In this document: positions 8,181 through 16,020 of the stretch, piece by piece
Position numbering within the stretch: the first letter of the stretch is position 1
How the letters are laid out: every line of letters begins with the position of its first letter
Assembly: GCA_910589275.1 (NCBI GenBank)
Contig: CAJUTH010000016.1
Coordinates: 1 to 64,000, forward strand
Length of the DNA stretch: 64,000 nt
Direction of reading: 5' to 3'
Source of the DNA: an uncultured Dorea sp.
Lineage (GTDB): Bacteria; Bacillota; Clostridia; Lachnospirales; Lachnospiraceae
The notes under the pieces: generated by a model
Seen by the model: only the letters and a program-made list of their open reading frames with translations
Database searches by the model: none
What the model was told of the DNA's origin: nothing
Program-made: the position numbers and the translations under genes

Positions 8181-9717
8181 TTTTTTCTCCTTTCAGATCT
8201 GAATTAGTATTTAGGTATTGCTCTACGAGTTTGCTGCGGATGATCTTGCCATTCTTAGCATGGGGGATCTCATCCAGAAACTCGAAAGACTTTGGTATCT
8301 TATACGGCGGAAGATAGTTGAGGGCAAGCTTGATGAGGCTCTTGTCGCTGATAGGTTCGCTCGCCTCGATAAATGCATGGATCCTGTGTCCCCATTCCTT
8401 GTCGGGAAGCCCTACAACGACGGCGTCAACGACTTTCTTTGATTTTTTCAGCACAGTCTCAATCTCTGCGGCAAATACATTTTCGCCGCCGGTAACGATC
8501 ATATCGCTGCGCCTGTCTACAAAATACAAATAGCCTTCTTCATCCATATATCCAATATCGCCTACGCTCTTATAGCCGTTCTCATCGGTTTCGAGAGGAG
8601 TGACGTTGATATATTCTATCTTCGGGGCATCGCCATGCCATGCCATATAGATATTGCCGGCCTCGCCTGCAGGAAGCTCATGACCGTCGTCATCGCGTAT
8701 TGAGATGCTGCCGCAAGGCATCCTGCCAATGCTGCCTTCGTGGGTGAGCCATTCGTCGCCGCGGATATATGTGATACCCACGCATTCGGTCATGGAGTAA
8801 ATCTCATATATCTTCTCAGGCGGGAGGAACTGGAACCATTCCCTCTTAAGATCGGCAGAGCAGACGCCGCCGGTGTGGCAGAGGATCTCTAAGCTGTGTA
8901 AATCCTCCGGATTAAAATCCGGCAGTTTGATGATGCGCTGCATTAGTGTTGGAACTAGCTGTACATATTCAATCTGATATCTTTTCACTAATGCCACGAT
9001 GGTTTTTGCATCCAGGCAAGAAGGCATATAAAGCGTGTTTCCGCAGTAAAGTCCGTTAAATGCCGCCGAGTGGGGAGCGCCGTGAAACAGCGGTCCGGCA
9101 AGAAGCTGCCGCATTTCAAAGCGCATACCGGAAAGAGTGAACCATGTCTGAAGTCCCTCGTCGCTCTCGCCCGCAGGCATATTCTGCTGGACGACTTTGG
9201 TTTTTCCCGTTGTGCCGCCGGTACAGTTCGCGAGATTGGGCACGGCAAGGATGTCAGGAGGCATCTCCTCTGAATAATCTGCGCATGCATCTTTTAACTC
9301 GGCTGTACTTAGGGCCAGATAATTACTTGGCTTCCAGCGGTTGGTAACAACAAGGGATGGAGAAACACATTCACATATTTCGAGAAGGTTCTGTCTGGGA
9401 ACCCTGTCGGATATGGGAACATAACATCCGCCTGTTTTCCAGATACCAAAAGCAAGAGCGATATGGGTAGGGATATTGGGAAGAGCAACAATAACGCTCC
9501 TCCCAGGTCCGATCCCTTGCTCCAGAAGATACCATGCAATACGGTTGGATAGCACCTCAAGAGTCCGCCAGGTCATGACTGATTCTTTATTCTTTTGTGA
9601 GATATATACAAGCGCGGGAGCATCCGGCTTAACTCTTGCGATATTAGCCAGTTGAACCCCGGGAGTAAAAAAACTGTTCTCACTATGATTAAAAATATTA
9701 AAGTGTGACGTACACAC
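8170..9717 (-). CDS. baiB: Bile acid-CoA ligase BaiB-like
   Basis: An ATP-dependent acid-CoA ligase of the AMP-binding family; BaiB activates bile acids on the C24 carboxyl to start 7-dehydroxylation. The 515-residue length is near the 520 of C. scindens BaiB. The P-loop is GGTTGK (167-172), the A5 motif is YSMTE, the hinge is DRRSDMIV followed by GGENV, and the C-terminal lysine is in AKNGK. Segments such as QLLAGPLFHGAPHSAAFNGL match remembered BaiB closely. The start is a GTG at 9717 with GAGGA nine nt upstream; no in-frame ATG fits better. It lies 65 nt after the BaiA-like gene and overlaps the MFS gene. Confidence 0.88.
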   Translation of the reverse strand: MCTSHFNIFNHSENSFFTPGVQLANIARVKPDAPALVYISQKNKESVMTWRTLEVLSNRIAWYLLEQGIGPGRSVIVALPNIPTHIALAFGIWKTGGCYVPISDRVPRQNLLEICECVSPSLVVTNRWKPSNYLALSTAELKDACADYSEEMPPDILAVPNLANCTGGTTGKTKVVQQNMPAGESDEGLQTWFTLSGMRFEMRQLLAGPLFHGAPHSAAFNGLYCGNTLYMPSCLDAKTIVALVKRYQIEYVQLVPTLMQRIIKLPDFNPEDLHSLEILCHTGGVCSADLKREWFQFLPPEKIYEIYSMTECVGITYIRGDEWLTHEGSIGRMPCGSISIRDDDGHELPAGEAGNIYMAWHGDAPKIEYINVTPLETDENGYKSVGDIGYMDEEGYLYFVDRRSDMIVTGGENVFAAEIETVLKKSKKVVDAVVVGLPDKEWGHRIHAFIEASEPISDKSLIKLALNYLPPYKIPKSFEFLDEIPHAKNGKIIRSKLVEQYLNTNSDLKGEKNGE

Positions 9718-9782
9718 GGCGTCTGGTCCTCACATTTCTCTCCCAGATTCGGAGCATTTTTCTATTAAGTATTTTTATGTAA

Positions 9783-10550
9783 TTAGCCTGCTACGTTAGC
9801 CGGTCTGTATCCGCCGTCTACCGGAATCGTAACTCCCGTAATATAGGAAGCAGCGCTTGAGCAAAGGTAGAGGATAGCGTTGGCAATTTCTTCAGGGGCG
9901 CCAATCCTGCGGAGCGGGATACCTGCCGCAAGATTCTTCTTTGCAAACGGAGGAACGGTTTCAAGGAGCTTTGTATCAACTACGCCAGGAGCAACTGCGT
10001 TACAGCGGATTCCTGCATATGCCTGCTCCCAAGCCATAGACTGTGTAAATGCGATAACGCCGCCTTTCGATACCGGATACGGGCATCCGCAGCCAGCTCC
10101 GTAGATACCTGCTACGGAAGCGGTATTTACGATACAGCCTTTGGTCTTCTTCAACATCTTGATGGCATATTTGGTCATGTTGAACGTACCTTTGATATTG
10201 GTGTCCATTACGTAATCCCACTGAGACTGTTTCATCTTGTGAATCGGAATGCTGCTGTCAACACCGGCATTGTTTACAAGAATATCAAGTCTTCCCCACA
10301 TTTCCTCGATCTCAGCATAAATAGCCTGAGCTGCCTTGTAATCGGTAAGAGTGATCGCGTTGTGCTTGAAGCTGTCCTCTGGATAAGAAGCCTTTAATTC
10401 CTCAAGCACCGCGGTAACATCCTCGCCCTCTTTGCCTAAGAAATAAACTTTAGCGCCAGATGCAAGAAATGACTTTACTGTAGCTAATCCTATTCCTGAA
10501 GTACCTCCGGTAACTAATGCAACTTTTCCGTTAAATTCGTTTTCAAACAT
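9783..10550 (-). CDS. Short-chain dehydrogenase/reductase, BaiA-like
   Basis: A 255-residue classical SDR. It has the cofactor motif TGGTSGIG near the N-terminus, NNAG in the middle, and the catalytic set Ser-x12-Tyr-x3-Lys (in NTASVAG and CPYPVSKGG). BaiA enzymes oxidise the 3-alpha-hydroxyl of bile acyl-CoA and later reduce the 3-oxo product. The position at the head of an operon with baiB and a BaiF-like gene supports that role, but SDRs are hard to assign without alignment. The start at 10550 is chosen because AAAGGAG lies eight nt upstream; a longer frame to 10631 would place this ribosome site inside the gene. Length is close to BaiA (249). Confidence 0.85.
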   Translation of the reverse strand: MFENEFNGKVALVTGGTSGIGLATVKSFLASGAKVYFLGKEGEDVTAVLEELKASYPEDSFKHNAITLTDYKAAQAIYAEIEEMWGRLDILVNNAGVDSSIPIHKMKQSQWDYVMDTNIKGTFNMTKYAIKMLKKTKGCIVNTASVAGIYGAGCGCPYPVSKGGVIAFTQSMAWEQAYAGIRCNAVAPGVVDTKLLETVPPFAKKNLAAGIPLRRIGAPEEIANAILYLCSSAASYITGVTIPVDGGYRPANVAG

Positions 10551-10792
10551 TGTTGAATCTCCTTTCATGTAAATGGTTCTTAAATTAAGTTTGTTTTTCG
10601 AAGCATTCCCGGTGCCTCGAAAGTCCATCACCGTTCTGTCAATTCAATGACTGCTAATATTTTAACATTTTTTGAAAAGTTTCGCGAATGGATAATTGTG
10701 TTTTTATACAGAATGAAGGGATAAAAAGTAAGATTTTATAGTCAAAATGACGGACAATAAGAAATAAAAGAAAAAACAATTTCATAGAATGT
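10551..10792 (-). other. Upstream region of the BaiA-like operon
   Basis: An AT-rich region of about 240 nt with no gene. It must hold the promoter and any operator of the BaiA-BaiB operon. On the minus strand I see TTGACA (from the + strand TGTCAA at about 10637) but no good -10 at proper spacing, and TAAAAT further upstream, so I do not call a promoter. The word GACTGCTAAT at about 10651 resembles the core of the palindromic repeat described elsewhere, but flanking arms are missing. Confidence 0.35.
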
Positions 10793-10837
10793 AAAAAAGA
10801 AGACTTTGTTAAAATTTTATATTTAACAGAAGTCTTC
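10793..10837 (-). terminator. Terminator of the AraC regulator operon
   Basis: Arms GAAGACTTTGTTAAA and TTTAACAGAAGTCTTC (10799-10837) form a long near-perfect stem. On the minus strand it is followed by TTTTTT (A-run 10793-10798 on the plus strand). It starts 19 nt after the sensor-only regulator gene and insulates it from the BaiA operon. Confidence 0.85.
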
Positions 10838-10855
10838 TATAGCATATATAAGGGT

Positions 10856-11467
10856 TTATTTTGTCTGCTTTTCATATGGTGTGAAATAGTCTTTCGGCAT
10901 ATAATCAGTGATAATACCTATGAAATCCATCATATAACAAAAACAGAGCTGGATGCTGGAGCCGGATTTGTTTTTTACCTCGGTTAAAAGACCAGTCATT
11001 GAATCGTTGGCAATCTCCGCCGACAGGCCCTTAAGATGGACGACCGGAGGCTGTGACGGGACAGAAAAGCGCTCGTATTTAAGATATGGGTTGGCAATCA
11101 TATATACATAGGTGCTGCTGTTCATACGTGCTTCCGCGATTTCAAGTTCCGTGCTTCCGGAAGGAAATAAACGGTAACGGTGGAACGGCCCCAGATTAAT
11201 CAGGGTATTTGGCCTCAGTTTGTATTCCAAACCATTCACGCGCAGTATACCGGTTCCCGCCCGGACCAGAAGAAAAGTCTGATCCCGGTTATTGATATAA
11301 GAGGTCGGAGACTTAATGTGGCGGAGGTGCGCATGGATGTCCTTTGGCAGAACGTTGTTGGCAAAATAGTCGTGGGCGCCGGAAAAAACGGTATGGTTTT
11401 TAGAGGTGCTTCCGCTGGTATCTGCATGAGCTGCGCTGGCAGAGGGTTCCTTTTGCATGGTTATCAT
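10856..11467 (-). CDS. AraC-type sensor (cupin) domain protein without DNA-binding domain
   Basis: A 203-residue protein that resembles the N-terminal cupin ligand-binding half of AraC-family regulators (LVRAGTGILRVNGLEYKLRPNT, about 67-88, then a turn with LGPFHRYRLFP). It ends after a helical segment where the double helix-turn-helix domain would begin; no HTH is present and the gene closes with a normal stop followed by a terminator, so I do not see decay of a downstream half. It lies 20 nt after the full AraC regulator, so the two are one operon. It could be a co-sensor that pairs with the upstream regulator or a regulator that lost its DNA-binding half. C. scindens has two regulators, BarA and BarB, near its bai operon; this pair may correspond. 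Confidence 0.7.
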   Translation of the reverse strand: MITMQKEPSASAAHADTSGSTSKNHTVFSGAHDYFANNVLPKDIHAHLRHIKSPTSYINNRDQTFLLVRAGTGILRVNGLEYKLRPNTLINLGPFHRYRLFPSGSTELEIAEARMNSSTYVYMIANPYLKYERFSVPSQPPVVHLKGLSAEIANDSMTGLLTEVKNKSGSSIQLCFCYMMDFIGIITDYMPKDYFTPYEKQTK

Positions 11468-11487
11468 CTACTTTCCTGTGTGTAATC

Positions 11488-12744
11488 TTACTTGTGTGTT
11501 TCTTTTTCGTTCTGTTCTGCCAGATGCCTCTGTTTTCTAAATTCGCCCGGTGAGATGCCGTTGATGCTGAAAAATACCCGCGTCATGGTGCGGTCTGATC
11601 CAAAACCGGATTCAATGGCAATATCCATAATGGGAAGATTGGTCGTAGTAAGAAGAGCCTCGGCATAGCGAACCCGAAACTGCGACAAAATCTCTTTATA
11701 GCTGGAATCCAGTGTAGATTTAAACTGAATCCGCAGAATATTTTTGGAAATATATAGATCCTGCGTAATACTTTTAGCATCAATTGGCTCAGACATATTC
11801 TCGTATAAGTAGCTGATGGTAGAGATCAGCGTTTCGCTCATAATGGTTCCGCGGTAGATGCGGCCGTCCTTTCCGTCGTTGAGCATCTGGTTTAAATAGG
11901 TCTGGGGCGTCATATCGGTCATGGTTTTAAAACGGCGGAAAAAGGTAATTTCTTTATTGAAGCCGGATATTGACGATATATAGTCAAAAGGAAGGCTGTC
12001 ATAAAGGAAGTATGTCATAGCATGGGCCAGGCGCATCCGGTTAAGATACTGGTTAAAGTTCAGGCCGGTAGCTATAAGGAGTGCGTGGTTGAGCGACGAT
12101 TCGCTCGAAGCCGGACATACAACACGGACAACATCTGATATCGTCAGGTTTTCTGTGCTGTGGGAGGCAATATAAAGGCTGGCTTTCCTGCTTAGCGGGA
12201 AAGAGTCAAATTTGTAGGTTGCCTTGATGCTTTTGGCATATCGGTTATATAGGAGCTCGATCTGCCGCAGAAATGAACTGCGGATCACCGCTGAACCATA
12301 AGTCTTTTTTTTGTCCAGTTTCCGAAATTGATTAAACAGGTGCAGAATCTGCTTAACCTCCGAACCTTCAGGACCGATGACAGGGAGGCTGTTTACAACT
12401 TCAAGTTCCACGGAAGGACTTATTTTTTTAAATGCATAATAATTCAAAAGCTGATAATCATAGGAACAAACCCACAGTTTGAACTGTTCGCCAAAATCTG
12501 GGCAAATCGTAAGTACCTGTGAGCATTGAATCCATGATACGCAGCCAGGCTGGACTGAAAATTCTTCTCCATTTATAATAAAATTGCCGCGCCCCTTTTT
12601 GACAAGAATAAAATAACTGTCAAATTCCATGACAGGGAACATCTCGTCGCTGATGGTATGCTCCTGAAACTTAAGATATTTGTCAGGACCACAGAAAATG
12701 CCATTTCTCGGGAGCTCACACAAAGGCCGGATCTTTCTTTTCAA
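11488..12744 (-). CDS. AraC-family regulator with two AraC DNA-binding domains
   Basis: A 418-residue regulator. Residues about 20-150 look like the AraC cupin sensor (ILVKKGRGNFIINGEEFSVQPG). Residues about 185-286 are one AraC-type domain (ends RRFKTMTDMTPQTYLNQ). Residues about 307-405 are a second (ISKNILRIQFK, then MDIAIESGFGSDRTMTRVFF and ISPGEFRKQR). The second copy matches the family consensus better than the first. Standard AraC proteins are about 280-300 residues with one such domain. It sits between the BaiA and BaiH operons and probably controls both; in C. scindens the AraC-type BarA is the proposed bai regulator. Gene starts with ATG and GAGGAG upstream. Confidence 0.82.
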   Translation of the reverse strand: MKRKIRPLCELPRNGIFCGPDKYLKFQEHTISDEMFPVMEFDSYFILVKKGRGNFIINGEEFSVQPGCVSWIQCSQVLTICPDFGEQFKLWVCSYDYQLLNYYAFKKISPSVELEVVNSLPVIGPEGSEVKQILHLFNQFRKLDKKKTYGSAVIRSSFLRQIELLYNRYAKSIKATYKFDSFPLSRKASLYIASHSTENLTISDVVRVVCPASSESSLNHALLIATGLNFNQYLNRMRLAHAMTYFLYDSLPFDYISSISGFNKEITFFRRFKTMTDMTPQTYLNQMLNDGKDGRIYRGTIMSETLISTISYLYENMSEPIDAKSITQDLYISKNILRIQFKSTLDSSYKEILSQFRVRYAEALLTTTNLPIMDIAIESGFGSDRTMTRVFFSINGISPGEFRKQRHLAEQNEKETHK

Positions 12745-12893
12745 AATGCTATATCTCCTCTTTAAATCTTAGTATCAAGTGTTGTGAATCAACATTTTAA
12801 TATAAATAAAAGAGTAACACAGAACAAGCGTGAAATCAACAATTGTGTGAAAAAAACATCAATTTTCATAGGTGTACATAATAAGCAGGCTAT

Positions 12894-12920
12894 AGACGCC
12901 GCCGGCATCCGCAGCCTGCT
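12894..12920 (-). terminator. Probable terminator of the BaiH operon
   Basis: An 8-bp stem AGCAGGCT / AGCCTGCT around an 11-nt GC-rich loop, 36 nt after the dehydratase-like gene on the minus strand, followed by TATTAT. The T-run is poor, so it may be leaky. Confidence 0.5.
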
Positions 12921-12955
12921 TTACTATTGGAATTAATCACATCTAAAATAGCTGC

Positions 12956-13507
12956 TTATGGTAATGGCTCCCATTCCTCCGGCTCCCATCCCTTTGGCGG
13001 AAGCGGATTGCGGTACTGCCCATTTGACTGGTATTGGTACATGCGCATGGTTTTGATATGCCATACGCCCTCTTCATCTTTTACAAAATCATCGCAGTAG
13101 ATGACGCGTGTCTCCACATTGTAGCCGTCTTCTTTATATACATGGTGATCTTCGTACTGGAACACGCCTTTCGCGTGACAGTCGTCTATGATCCATATAA
13201 GAGGCTGGTGCCCCATATGGGAGGTAACCATGGGAAGATTACTCCATTTGGCGTGCTTCGCCTGAGTCAAAGGATCATTTGCAGCTAACTGCCCATTGTG
13301 ATAGCAGCGGAAATCATCGGTGAAAAGCTTGATGGCATATTCTTCTTTTTTCATATCCATCAGCCACCAGTAATAATATTTGGTGTCTATAATTTTCTGG
13401 AATTCACAGAGAAGTTCCGGCGTATACTGCTGCTTGCGGGCGTTTAAAACTACCTCCAGAATGCGTTCTCTTTCTTTCTTCTTTAAAGGTCTTGCTGTGG
13501 CTGGCAT
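12956..13507 (-). CDS. BaiE-like SnoaL-fold dehydratase, divergent copy
   Basis: A 183-residue NTF2-fold protein. All five residues that I know as the BaiE catalytic set have counterparts: Y46 and D51 (YWWLMD), H97 (TSHMGH), D120 (QYED) and R155 (TMRMY). BaiE removes the 7-alpha-hydroxyl of 3-oxo-delta-4 bile acyl-CoA. Overall sequence is far from BaiE, with a longer N-terminal helix and a Pro/Trp/Glu-rich tail, so the epimer or position of the hydroxyl removed may differ; BaiI, thought to act on 7-beta-hydroxyls, is another candidate. The ATG at 13507 is chosen because GGAGG lies eight nt upstream. It is 32 nt after baiH on the same strand, so the two are cotranscribed. Confidence 0.78.
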   Translation of the reverse strand: MPATARPLKKKERERILEVVLNARKQQYTPELLCEFQKIIDTKYYYWWLMDMKKEEYAIKLFTDDFRCYHNGQLAANDPLTQAKHAKWSNLPMVTSHMGHQPLIWIIDDCHAKGVFQYEDHHVYKEDGYNVETRVIYCDDFVKDEEGVWHIKTMRMYQYQSNGQYRNPLPPKGWEPEEWEPLP

Positions 13508-13539
13508 ATCATGGGCCTCCAATCTTTCATTTATAGCAT

Positions 13540-15531
13540 TTATAATTTGTACGCTGCTTCAAAGCCTTCCCACATAGCGAAGCTTGCCTGACGTGCTCTT
13601 ACGGAGTCGCCGACTGCATATACTTCTGGGATGAATTCCTTCAGTTCTGCTGAGAGCGGGTCATAGTTTCTAGAACCAAGGCCGAAGAGTACGTAGTCGA
13701 AACCGCGGAGCCATTCTTCGGTTCCGTCCTTACGCTGTACTTTAACGTCGTGGTCGGTTACTTCCAGAATCTTAGTATTTACATTGATGTTAACGCCTTT
13801 GCTCTTAAGCTTGCGGATCAATGGAGCGCGGTTTGGTGCGCAGACATTGGTAAGAAGCTGTGGGAGCATCTCGATCAGGGTTACTTCTACGTCGCCGATG
13901 CTTGCGTCGTAGGATTTATTGTAAGAATTCGGGCGGGCATTCTCAAGAACAACCTCCGCGGTCTCACAGGCAACGGCTCCGCCGCCGAGTACGCAGACGC
14001 GTCCCTTCGGAATGACAAATTTACCCCTCAGGAAATCATGGGCGGTACGGACCGGATAATCTTTGGTTCCCTTGATCGGCGGAACTAACGGCTTTGCGCC
14101 TGTAGCGACGATTACTGCTTCCGGAGCGAACTCTTTTACAGCTTCTACGGTTCCTTCCTTGCCAAATTCAAAGGTAACTCCGGCTTTCTTTGCCCGGTAG
14201 TTCAAATGTACCATCCATTTGGTCATTTCCTGCTTGCCTGGTGCAACTACTGCCAGATTAAGCTGTCCGCCGATTTTTTTGGATGCTTCCCATACGGTAA
14301 CCGCATGGCCTCTTTCAGCAGCAGTAACGGCAGCCATCATTCCGGCCGGGCCCGCGCCTACTACAAGGACTTTCTTAGATTTCTCAGCGGGAACCTCTGG
14401 GAAATCATATTCTCTTCCTACTCTTGGGTTAATGTGGCATCTGCACTGTGGAATCGCCTCGGAACGGCTGATACAGCTTCCGCCGCAGCTTGCGCATGGA
14501 GTAATATCGTCAAACCGGTTCTCAAGAGCCTTATTGCACAGATCCGGGTCTGCAAGAAGCGGACGCCCAAGGGCGATGCCGTCTACCAGGCCGCGTTCTA
14601 CGATGTCTGCGCCATAGCGGATGTCGTTGATCTTGCCGACAACGAATACCGGAATATTTACAACTTTCTTGATTTCGGATGCTTCGTATACATTCACGCC
14701 GATGCTCTTATTCTGGCATGGAATGATGTGCTCTAAGCCTTCGTACTGTGTACCGCCGGAGATCTCCAGCATATCGATGCCGGCAGCTTCGAATTTCGGA
14801 GCCAGATACTTGATATCTTCCAGGGAGTTGCCGCCGATCATACGCTCGTCGCCGGAAACACGCAGGATCAATGGAAAATCTGGACTTACGCATCTTCTGA
14901 CTTCCTCGATCATCTCAAGGACGAATCTTGCCCGGTTGTCCAGTCCTCCGCCGTATTCATCCATTCGCTTGTTGCGGAGCGGCGATAGGAAAGAACCTGG
15001 GAGCATATAAGCGTGCGCACAGTGCAGAGATACAGCTCCGCATCCGGCTTCCTCAGCTCTGCGTGCGGCCTGTCCAAACTGTTTGATGATCTTCTGGATT
15101 TCTTTTACGGAGATCTGACGGCTGACGTGACAGTTTGCATTCACATTCACAGACGGCCCTAATGGAGCGATCTTGCGGTATCCGCAGACAGATTCCGGAC
15201 CTGGATGGATAATCTGAGGAACCAGTACGCTTCCGGCTTCCCTGACACGGTCTGCAAATTCCTTGAACTGCGGAACCATACTGTCCTTATCTAATGCGGT
15301 TGTGTTGCCGAGATAAGGATACTTGCGGTCTACAGTTACAGCGTCAATCACTACATATCCGGTACCGCCTTCAGCGCGGCGTACAAATACATCAGCCAGT
15401 TTTTTTGGAACAGTTCCGTCGGCTGCTTCATAATCCATACTCATAGGAGCCATTGCTACACGATTCTTCAGCGTTGTTTTTCCTAATGTAAGAGGGCTGA
15501 AGAGTTTTGAATCTTTCATATCTGTTATCAT
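13540..15531 (-). CDS. baiH: BaiH-like NADH:flavin oxidoreductase (ene-reductase)
   Basis: An old-yellow-enzyme family iron-sulfur flavoprotein of 663 residues (C. scindens BaiH is about 661). BaiH reduces a ring double bond of 3-oxo bile acyl-CoA intermediates during 7-dehydroxylation. The N-terminal TIM barrel (1-335) carries AMAPMSMDYEAADG and IIHPGPES. A 4Fe-4S motif has Cys 346, 349 and 353 plus 363 or 365. Two Rossmann folds follow: VVGAGPAGMM at about 390 and VLGGGAVACETAE near 525. The protein matches remembered BaiH along its full length, including TQYEGLEHIIPCQNKS. The start at 15531 has AGGAGG eight nt upstream. It heads a two-gene operon divergent from baiCD. Confidence 0.92.
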   Translation of the reverse strand: MITDMKDSKLFSPLTLGKTTLKNRVAMAPMSMDYEAADGTVPKKLADVFVRRAEGGTGYVVIDAVTVDRKYPYLGNTTALDKDSMVPQFKEFADRVREAGSVLVPQIIHPGPESVCGYRKIAPLGPSVNVNANCHVSRQISVKEIQKIIKQFGQAARRAEEAGCGAVSLHCAHAYMLPGSFLSPLRNKRMDEYGGGLDNRARFVLEMIEEVRRCVSPDFPLILRVSGDERMIGGNSLEDIKYLAPKFEAAGIDMLEISGGTQYEGLEHIIPCQNKSIGVNVYEASEIKKVVNIPVFVVGKINDIRYGADIVERGLVDGIALGRPLLADPDLCNKALENRFDDITPCASCGGSCISRSEAIPQCRCHINPRVGREYDFPEVPAEKSKKVLVVGAGPAGMMAAVTAAERGHAVTVWEASKKIGGQLNLAVVAPGKQEMTKWMVHLNYRAKKAGVTFEFGKEGTVEAVKEFAPEAVIVATGAKPLVPPIKGTKDYPVRTAHDFLRGKFVIPKGRVCVLGGGAVACETAEVVLENARPNSYNKSYDASIGDVEVTLIEMLPQLLTNVCAPNRAPLIRKLKSKGVNINVNTKILEVTDHDVKVQRKDGTEEWLRGFDYVLFGLGSRNYDPLSAELKEFIPEVYAVGDSVRARQASFAMWEGFEAAYKL

Positions 15532-15579
15532 TTTTTTTCCTCCTGAACTATTATTAATATTAATTATAAACGAATAAAG

Positions 15580-15607
15580 GGCATAGTGTTGCACATTTTT
15601 TTGTCAA
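15580..15607 (-). promoter_or_regulatory. Candidate baiH promoter
   Basis: On the minus strand TTGACA (plus-strand TGTCAA, 15602-15607) is followed after 16 nt by TATGCC (plus-strand GGCATA, 15580-15585). The -35 is perfect and the -10 is poor, as expected for an activator-dependent promoter. It lies about 50 nt upstream of the baiH start. Confidence 0.5.
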
Positions 15608-15833
15608 TCTATCTATATTTTTATATGAAATCGTGAGAAATTACTTCTGCAAAGGAAGACATTTTGTTGGTTTTTACTACAAAAAATCAGAGGCATAGAC
15701 GGCAAAATTGGTATTAGTGACATTAAAAATTGATTTTTTGTACATTGTTTGTGCATTACAATTAACTTTTTGTTCCTGCATAATCCGAGAGTTAGTGTTA
15801 AACTTTAAACAAGTCTTAAGGGTTTATTATTTA

Positions 15834-15861
15834 CTTAACAGACTACTAGTGTCTATTAAAG
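15834..15861. repeat. Palindromic repeat with TACTAGT core (family member 1)
   Basis: CTTAACAGAC-TACTAGT-GTCTATTAAAG: imperfect arms around a 7-nt centre. Four further copies with the same layout lie at 34403, 34435, 37711 and 38008. Here it is within the baiH-baiCD control region. Confidence 0.65.
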
Positions 15862-16020
15862 TATGAATAAAATAATAAGTTCGAAATAGGATAATAGTTC
15901 ATCACCTGAAACTATAAACCCATCTGTTCCACAATATTCCAGCGGATAATTCCCGTGTCTGCCGGAAAGGCGCTGTGGGACAATGACTCCACAAATTAAA
16001 AAGAGAGGATGATTTGGCAA

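Larger units (their letters stand above)
15532..16020. other. Divergent control region between baiH and baiCD
   Basis: A 489-nt AT-rich region without a gene, separating the divergent baiH and baiCD operons. It holds a TTGACA-type -35 for baiH (15580-15607), the palindromic repeat at 15834-15861, and an imperfect stem near the baiCD start (CCAGCG at about 15939 against CGCTGTGG at about 15971). It is long enough for separate promoters and AraC sites on each side. I could not find a convincing -35/-10 pair for baiCD. Confidence 0.6.

Noticed and set aside
10856..11467. Reading the sensor-only AraC gene as a frameshifted pseudogene
   Set aside because: No HTH coding sequence in another frame follows; the stop is followed directly by a good terminator.
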